Below the pieces are notes generated by a model. That model was not told the origin of the DNA, did no database searches, and was given only the letters and a program-made list of their open reading frames with translations. Below, piece after piece: positions 15,478 through 19,415 of a DNA stretch of 19,415 bases. The position numbers and the translations under genes are program-made. The stretch is taken from positions 1-19,415 of the forward strand of contig JBIOJB010000058.1 of the NCBI GenBank assembly GCA_044450465.1, written 5' to 3'. The stretch is from JBIOJB01 sp044450465. GTDB taxonomy: Bacteria; Chloroflexota; Dormibacteria; Dormibacterales; Dormibacteraceae. Position 1 is the first letter of the stretch. Each line of letters opens with the position of its first letter.

Positions 15478-18072
15478 CTAGGGCAGGATCTCGACGTACC
15501 CGTCCGTTCCATTGACGCGGATCCGCTGCCGATCGCGGATCAACCGAGTGGCTTGCTCGACGCCCACGACGGCTGGCAAGCCGTACTCCCGCGCGATGAC
15601 CGCGCCATGGGTCATCAAGCCACCGACCTCCGTCACCAGGCCCGTGATCGCGACGAAGAGGGGCGACCAGCTGGGGTCCGTGTAGGCCGTGACCAGGACA
15701 TCGCCCGGTTCGAGATCCGCCTCCGCCATGTCCAGGATGACGCGGGCCCGCCCCTCGATGGTCCCGGCAGAAACCGGTAAACCAACCAGCGCGCCGGTCG
15801 GCACGTCGTCGCGTCGGTACGCCCCCGCGACGACCTCGCCATCCGACGTGAACACCCGGGGCGGCGTCAGCGCTTGATACGACCTGAACGCGTCCTTGCG
15901 TTCGGAGATGAGCTGATCATCCGCGCGGTTCGTGCGCACGGCGTCGTGGAGTTCCTGGAACGTCAGGTAGAAGATGTCCTCCTTCTCACGAAGCACACGG
16001 GCCTGCATTAGGCGCCCGGCCTCTTCCAACAAGGCCTGCTTGTAAACGAAGTAGCGGCTGATCATGCCGTACTTCGGATACTCCCTGTACCCGATGAAGG
16101 TCCGGACGCGGTCGATCTTCCGCTTGGTCTCTTCGGCTTTCTGCTCTCCGTCCGGCAAGGCCCGCAAGCGCCCCAGCAGCTCCTGTTCCTTCGTCCACGC
16201 CTCCTGCCGGCCGTGCTCGAAGCGCCGCTCACCGGCGCCGGGCTCGAAGTTCTTGATGTTGCCGAGGATCAGGGGCACGAGCGTGGTGGGGCGTTCGCTC
16301 CAACGTGGCTTCGTGATGTCGATCTCACCGACGCAGCGCATGCCGTACTTGTCGAGGTAGGCCAGTATGGCGTCTCGGGTTTCCCGCCCGCCGGTAAGGT
16401 TGGCCAGCCCGTCCAAGAAGTCCTCGTCCTCGACGTGCTGCAGAAAAGCCACCACCTCCGGATGCGGGCGGATCACGTCCGCGACATCCAGGAGCGCCAG
16501 ACCCATCTCCGACGTGATGTTGTGGGGGACGGATTGCGTAAGCGTGTCGGCCGCGCTCTTCTCACCCAGCCACGCCTGCAGATGGTCGTTGAGCCACCAC
16601 GTGGCTTCCATAGCCGACATGAACACCTGGTGGCTGCGCGGATCGAACAGCATCCGCCTCAGCTCCTGGATGTCCGCCAGGATGAAGTCGAACAGCGCCG
16701 ATCCGGACTTCGTCTGGATGTTGCGTTTCAGGGAGGCGACCGATTCCTCATTGTGTCCGACCAGCTCGGAGACGATGGCCGGATCGGTCTCGATCGGGGT
16801 CGGCGTGCTGCCGGCCGGGGGAGCGCCGGGACCTTCGTCCGGGAGTGAAGGGATGAAATCGCCGCGATCGAGGACGGTCTGCAGCGCGTCCCTGACCAGC
16901 GGTTCGGATTTCCCCATCACCTCCAGGAGTCCGGCCCGGCTCGCAGGCGAGGCAAGGGCACGGGCGACGTCAACGAACAGCCGCCCGCCGGCCTCGTACA
17001 TAGGCCGGGCGGCCGTCAGCTGCCACATGGAGATCCCTAGCGGCTTCATGGCGTCGGTCATCATCTGCGCGTGACCGACAGAGACATAGACGTGGCTCTC
17101 TTGGTCGCCGGCCGCGGGGATGGGGAACAGCGTGGTGATCGGCCGGCTCTGGACGATCTGGAAGCTGTCATCGACCAGGCACCATTCGATGTCCTGGGGG
17201 AGGCCGAAGTGCTCTTCGATCCGGCGTCCCAGCTGCGCGAGCTCCACGACCTGCGCATCCGTTAGGGCTGGCTGCTCCTGACGCTCCGGCTCGATCGGCA
17301 GTTCCTGCGTTCCGCCTGCCGGCGAGGCGTGTAAGGCCCGCTGCTTGGTGGCGATTGCTTTGCCGACGATCTCGCCTTCGCGCACCTGGTAGACGTCCGC
17401 GTTCACACGGCCTGAGACCAGGGCATCGCCGAGGCCGAAAACGGCCTCCACGGTGACGACCTTCCGGTTGGACGTGACGGGGTCGGCCGTGAAGAGAACG
17501 CCGGCCGCCTGCGGGAAGACCATCTGCTGCACGATCACGGCAATCTGGACTTTCCGCTGGTCGAATCCATTCCGGAGGCGGTAGGTCACGGCCCGCTCCG
17601 TGAAGACCGAGGCCCAGCACCGGCTGATGCGCTCGAGGATCGCCGCTGTCCCCACGACGTTCAGATAGCTGTCCTGCTGGCCGGCGAAGGAGGCCGTCGG
17701 CAGGTCCTCGGCTGTCGCGCTCGATCGGACGGCGTAGGCGGCCTGTTGGCCGAGCCCGGCGACCGAGCGGGTGATTGCCGCCGCAAGATCGTCGGGGATG
17801 GCGATTCCTTCGAGGATCCGGCGGATCTCCGCGCTGAGCGTGCGGATCGCCTCTCGGTCATCGGGGCTCAGACGCGACAGCCGATCGAGCTGGTCGCCGA
17901 TCGGCGACGCGTCCGCCATGATCCGCCGGAAGGCGTCCGTCGTCACACAGAAGCCGGCCGGCACGCGAATGCCTCCGATCCGCGAAAGCTCCCCTAGGTG
18001 CGCGCCCTTGCCGCCAACGATGCCGACCTGCGTCTGGTCGATCTCCTCGAAACCCAGCACGTAGCTGCCCAT
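15478..18072 (-). CDS. rph: Rifampicin phosphotransferase (rifamycin-inactivating)
   Basis: This 864-aa cytoplasmic enzyme uses ATP and water to phosphorylate the C21 hydroxyl of rifamycins, giving AMP and phosphate, and so confers resistance. It matches Bacillus/Listeria Rph over its length as I recall it: VLGFEEIDQTQ at the start, VGGKGAHLGELS, AYAVRSSATAEDLP and SFAGQQDSYLN in the ATP-grasp domain (about 1-315), the middle substrate-binding domain beginning after VQSRPITTLFPIPAA and containing QSVPHNITSEMGLALLDVA, and a C-terminal swivelling His domain with GGLMTHGAVIAREYGLPAVVG. His822 in THG is the phosphohistidine (His825 in Listeria). All key elements are present. The ATG at 18072 is preferred to one at 18132 because GGAAGGTGG precedes it and homologues start there. 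An RAE-like site lies upstream. Rph is distinguished from PEP synthase by its middle domain. Confidence 0.96.
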   Translation of the reverse strand: MGSYVLGFEEIDQTQVGIVGGKGAHLGELSRIGGIRVPAGFCVTTDAFRRIMADASPIGDQLDRLSRLSPDDREAIRTLSAEIRRILEGIAIPDDLAAAITRSVAGLGQQAAYAVRSSATAEDLPTASFAGQQDSYLNVVGTAAILERISRCWASVFTERAVTYRLRNGFDQRKVQIAVIVQQMVFPQAAGVLFTADPVTSNRKVVTVEAVFGLGDALVSGRVNADVYQVREGEIVGKAIATKQRALHASPAGGTQELPIEPERQEQPALTDAQVVELAQLGRRIEEHFGLPQDIEWCLVDDSFQIVQSRPITTLFPIPAAGDQESHVYVSVGHAQMMTDAMKPLGISMWQLTAARPMYEAGGRLFVDVARALASPASRAGLLEVMGKSEPLVRDALQTVLDRGDFIPSLPDEGPGAPPAGSTPTPIETDPAIVSELVGHNEESVASLKRNIQTKSGSALFDFILADIQELRRMLFDPRSHQVFMSAMEATWWLNDHLQAWLGEKSAADTLTQSVPHNITSEMGLALLDVADVIRPHPEVVAFLQHVEDEDFLDGLANLTGGRETRDAILAYLDKYGMRCVGEIDITKPRWSERPTTLVPLILGNIKNFEPGAGERRFEHGRQEAWTKEQELLGRLRALPDGEQKAEETKRKIDRVRTFIGYREYPKYGMISRYFVYKQALLEEAGRLMQARVLREKEDIFYLTFQELHDAVRTNRADDQLISERKDAFRSYQALTPPRVFTSDGEVVAGAYRRDDVPTGALVGLPVSAGTIEGRARVILDMAEADLEPGDVLVTAYTDPSWSPLFVAITGLVTEVGGLMTHGAVIAREYGLPAVVGVEQATRLIRDRQRIRVNGTDGYVEILP

Positions 18073-18374
18073 CCGTCCACCTTCCCGTGATCCACTTCGG
18101 GCGGCATTCATTCCGACTGTCGCTCGGGCCAACCGCCCGTGGTTCGCCTCGTGGCGTGCAATGTCAGCACACCCGGAGTGCTTGCATCAAGGCCCCCACC
18201 ATGGTGTACGTTGGTAATGGCGGAAAGAGTCGATTACGTCTCCGGTGGTACAAGAGACGGGTCAGGTCACCAAAGCTCGGCTTCCCCAGACCGCGGCGCA
18301 CCGTGCGACAGCAGACCAGGTTTCCAGTTCAAGCTACTCTCGGACGCCTCCGCAATCCAGACCGACAATCGGGA
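18073..18374. other. Divergent intergenic region, rph / methyltransferase-like gene
   Basis: These 302 bases hold the RAE-like element, the CACCATGGTG palindrome and presumably the promoters of both flanking genes. Reading frames here are open by chance and have no protein-like content. No RNA gene is recognised. Apart from the RAE region I see nothing specific. Confidence 0.5.
18177..18195 (-). promoter_or_regulatory. Rifamycin-associated element (RAE)-like site upstream of rph
   Basis: The plus strand reads AGTGCTTGCATCAAGGCCC. This matches the RAE consensus as I recall it, GGGGCTTGCGGCAAGGCCC, at 15 of 19 positions and keeps the CTTG-N3-CAAG core. RAEs are inverted repeats found upstream of rifamycin-inactivation genes in actinomycetes and are linked to rifamycin-induced expression. 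The site lies about 105 bp upstream of the rph ATG. Read on the minus strand, TTGATG inside the element and TGACAT at 18166-18161 could form a weak -35/-10 pair with an 18-base spacer. The perfect palindrome CACCATGGTG (18197-18206) sits next to it. Confidence 0.6.
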
Positions 18375-19027
18375 ATGACCGAACCGCTAACCTGGCGCAA
18401 CGAAGCGATGATTGCACCGGCGCCACTCCCGCTCATCTACACGTCGCCCGGATACACCATCACGTTCGTCGCTGTCATCGTCATCTCGCGCGTCCCCGAG
18501 GTCATCGGCGCCTCCAGATGGCGGTCCCGACGCGACCCCACCGCGCGCCAAGTAGATCGCGGGTCATTTGTGGTGATGAGCATCCTGGCCGGCGGAGGCG
18601 TGATTGTGGCCTGCGTCCTGGCGGCCATCTGGACGGCCGCAGCGATTCCCTGGCTCAGGCCACAGGTGACGCTTGCCGGCCTCGTCGTTATCCTGCTCGG
18701 CGCTGCGCTGCGCTGCGGTGGTGGTCGATCTTCACTCTCGGGCGGTACTTCACCTTCGATGTGGCGGTGCGCTCCACGCAGTCAGTGGTGCATTCCGGGC
18801 CGTATCGCTTCGTGCGCCATCCCTCTTACACGGCCATCCTGATCATGCTGCTCGGCGTGGGACTGGAGCTGGCGAATTGGGCCAGCCTCGCTGTCCTGCT
18901 AGCCGGCGGCCTGATGGGGCTGCTCTATCGTGTCAGAGTGGAAGAGCACGCACTTATTGAAGCGTTGGGTGAGCCCTACTCGGGCTATGTGCGCCACACC
19001 AAGCGCTTCATCCCGTTCATCTTCTGA
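18375..19027 (+). pseudogene. Isoprenylcysteine carboxyl methyltransferase-like membrane protein, frame broken by a 5-bp repeat
   Basis: Homologues are SAM-dependent integral membrane methyltransferases of the ICMT/PEMT group. The first part, in the frame of ATG 18375 (or 18408), gives membrane helices and reaches LVVILLGAALR. The second part, in another frame, gives RWWSIFTLGRYFTF, GPYRFVRHPSYTAIL and the C-terminal HALIEALGEPYSGY followed by TKRFIPF. RHPSY and the final Glu/Tyr/Arg pattern are the family's cofactor-binding signature. The join lies in three copies of GCTGC (18702-18716). Removing one copy fuses the halves exactly as GAALRWWSIFTLG, giving a normal 215-aa protein. As written, the first frame stops soon after 18842 and the enzyme would lose its active site. 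Bacterial substrates are mostly unknown. Confidence 0.85.
18702..18716. repeat. Triplicated 5-bp repeat (GCTGC)3 inside the methyltransferase-like gene
   Basis: Three perfect tandem GCTGC units sit at the exact point where the coding frame changes. Two copies would keep the gene in frame, so the third copy is either a slippage insertion or an assembly/sequencing artefact. Confidence 0.9.
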
Positions 19028-19376
19028 CCAAGCGGTATTGCCTTGCGCTGCTCGGTATCGGACGCACAAGTTCTTTTTCCGCGTCTATTTGGCCATCGAT
19101 GATCCGTCCGCGCCACTCCCTCTTTCGCGATGGCCTGACGACGCCCAAGCACGAAGTGACCCATCCTCGGGCGCCCGACGGCAGGATCGGCGGATTTCTG
19201 AAAGAGCAGAGGACTCCGCGTTTGTTGGCGTCCGTTTGGCAACGCCTTGGCGACCGCCGTGCCCCTCGCTCAGGTCTCCCGGAAACGCCGAAACCGGCTT
19301 TTATGGAGGCCAGTTTCGAGTTCAGGTTTGGCTCGAACGCGTCTGCCAGAAACGCTTCCGCTAACCTCCTGACGGA
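19028..19376. other. Intergenic stretch before the tRNA gene
   Basis: No convincing gene was found in these 349 bases. A 95-codon open frame (19099-19386) runs into the tRNA and has no recognisable domain. Two weak inverted repeats are present: GGCCATCG (19091-19098) with CGATGGCC (19128-19135), and a CGAAAC...GTTTCG pair near 19288-19319. Neither has a T tract. The tRNA promoter must lie here but could not be picked. Confidence 0.4.
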
Positions 19377-19415
19377 GCCGGCGTAGCTCAGCTTGGCAGA
19401 GCAACGGTCTTTTAA
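19377..19415 (+). tRNA. tRNA-Lys (anticodon UUU), 5' part only
   Basis: The sequence parses as a tRNA 5' half: acceptor GCCGGCG (19377-19383), TA, D-stem GCTC (19386-19389) pairing with GAGC (19399-19402), D-loop AGCTTGGCA, base 26 A, anticodon-stem strand ACGGT, and loop CTTTTAA with anticodon TTT at 19411-19413. The anticodon TTT reads lysine codons. The window ends in the anticodon loop, so the 3' half, and hence the stem pairing, cannot be checked. Confidence 0.88.

Noticed and set aside
15424..15482. Hairpin CCTAGCT...AGCTAGG between the HCCC gene and rph as a bidirectional terminator
   Set aside because: The stem is only 7 bp with a 45-base loop, overlaps both stop regions, and no T tract follows.
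15478..18072. Annotation as phosphoenolpyruvate synthase
   Set aside because: The ATP-grasp and His domains are shared, but the middle domain (QSVPHNITSEMGLALLDVA and flanking sequence) matches rifampicin phosphotransferase and the PEP-synthase catalytic barrel is absent.
19099..19386. 95-codon open frame before the tRNA
   Set aside because: It runs into the tRNA gene, has no recognisable domain and no ribosome-binding site.

Overview
The window is GC-rich DNA from a free-living, probably soil, bacterium. GTG and TTG starts are common, genes are tightly packed, there are two lipobox substrate-binding proteins, and there is a rifampicin phosphotransferase. This fits a high-GC phylum such as Actinomycetota, Chloroflexota or Dormibacterota. 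Nothing here fixes the phylum, so the placement is inference. No phage genes, transposase, CRISPR array or rRNA was seen.

Layout. (1) 1-734: 3' end of an AidB-type acyl-CoA dehydrogenase, convergent with (2) 753-3044 (-), a molybdopterin-binding subunit of the xanthine dehydrogenase/aldehyde oxidase family with no partner subunits beside it. (3) 3206-8983 (+): a complete oligopeptide-type ABC importer. It has a lipoprotein receptor, a terminator-like hairpin, two permeases and two ATPases, with overlapping or nearly touching reading frames. (4) 8980-11608 (-): a zinc-free MDR quinone oxidoreductase whose stop overlaps the TTG start of a second receptor, paralogous to the first. This receptor carries a one-base frameshift near 9110 and ends in a CTAG shared with the last importer gene. 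(5) 11746-15428: small membrane, secreted and unknown proteins, including a Gly/Asn-repeat exported protein, a Pro/Glu/Thr-rich membrane-anchored protein, a six-helix membrane protein and a tiny HCCC putative zinc protein. (6) 15478-18072 (-): rifampicin phosphotransferase (rph), with a good match to the rifamycin-associated element (RAE) about 105 bp upstream. (7) 18375-19027 (+): an isoprenylcysteine carboxyl methyltransferase-like gene knocked out of frame by an extra copy of a 5-bp repeat, (GCTGC)3. (8) 19377 to the end: start of a tRNA-Lys(UUU) cut by the window edge.

How the parts fit. The importer and the second receptor probably form one solute-uptake system with two receptors. The substrate cannot be read from sequence; peptides are the family default. 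rph with its RAE is a self-contained antibiotic-inactivation unit. No large undescribed multi-gene system was convincingly visible. The most useful signals are the RAE-rph unit, the two frame-breaking lesions (mutation, phase variation or assembly error), the paired receptors around one transporter, and the cluster of uncharacterised envelope proteins.
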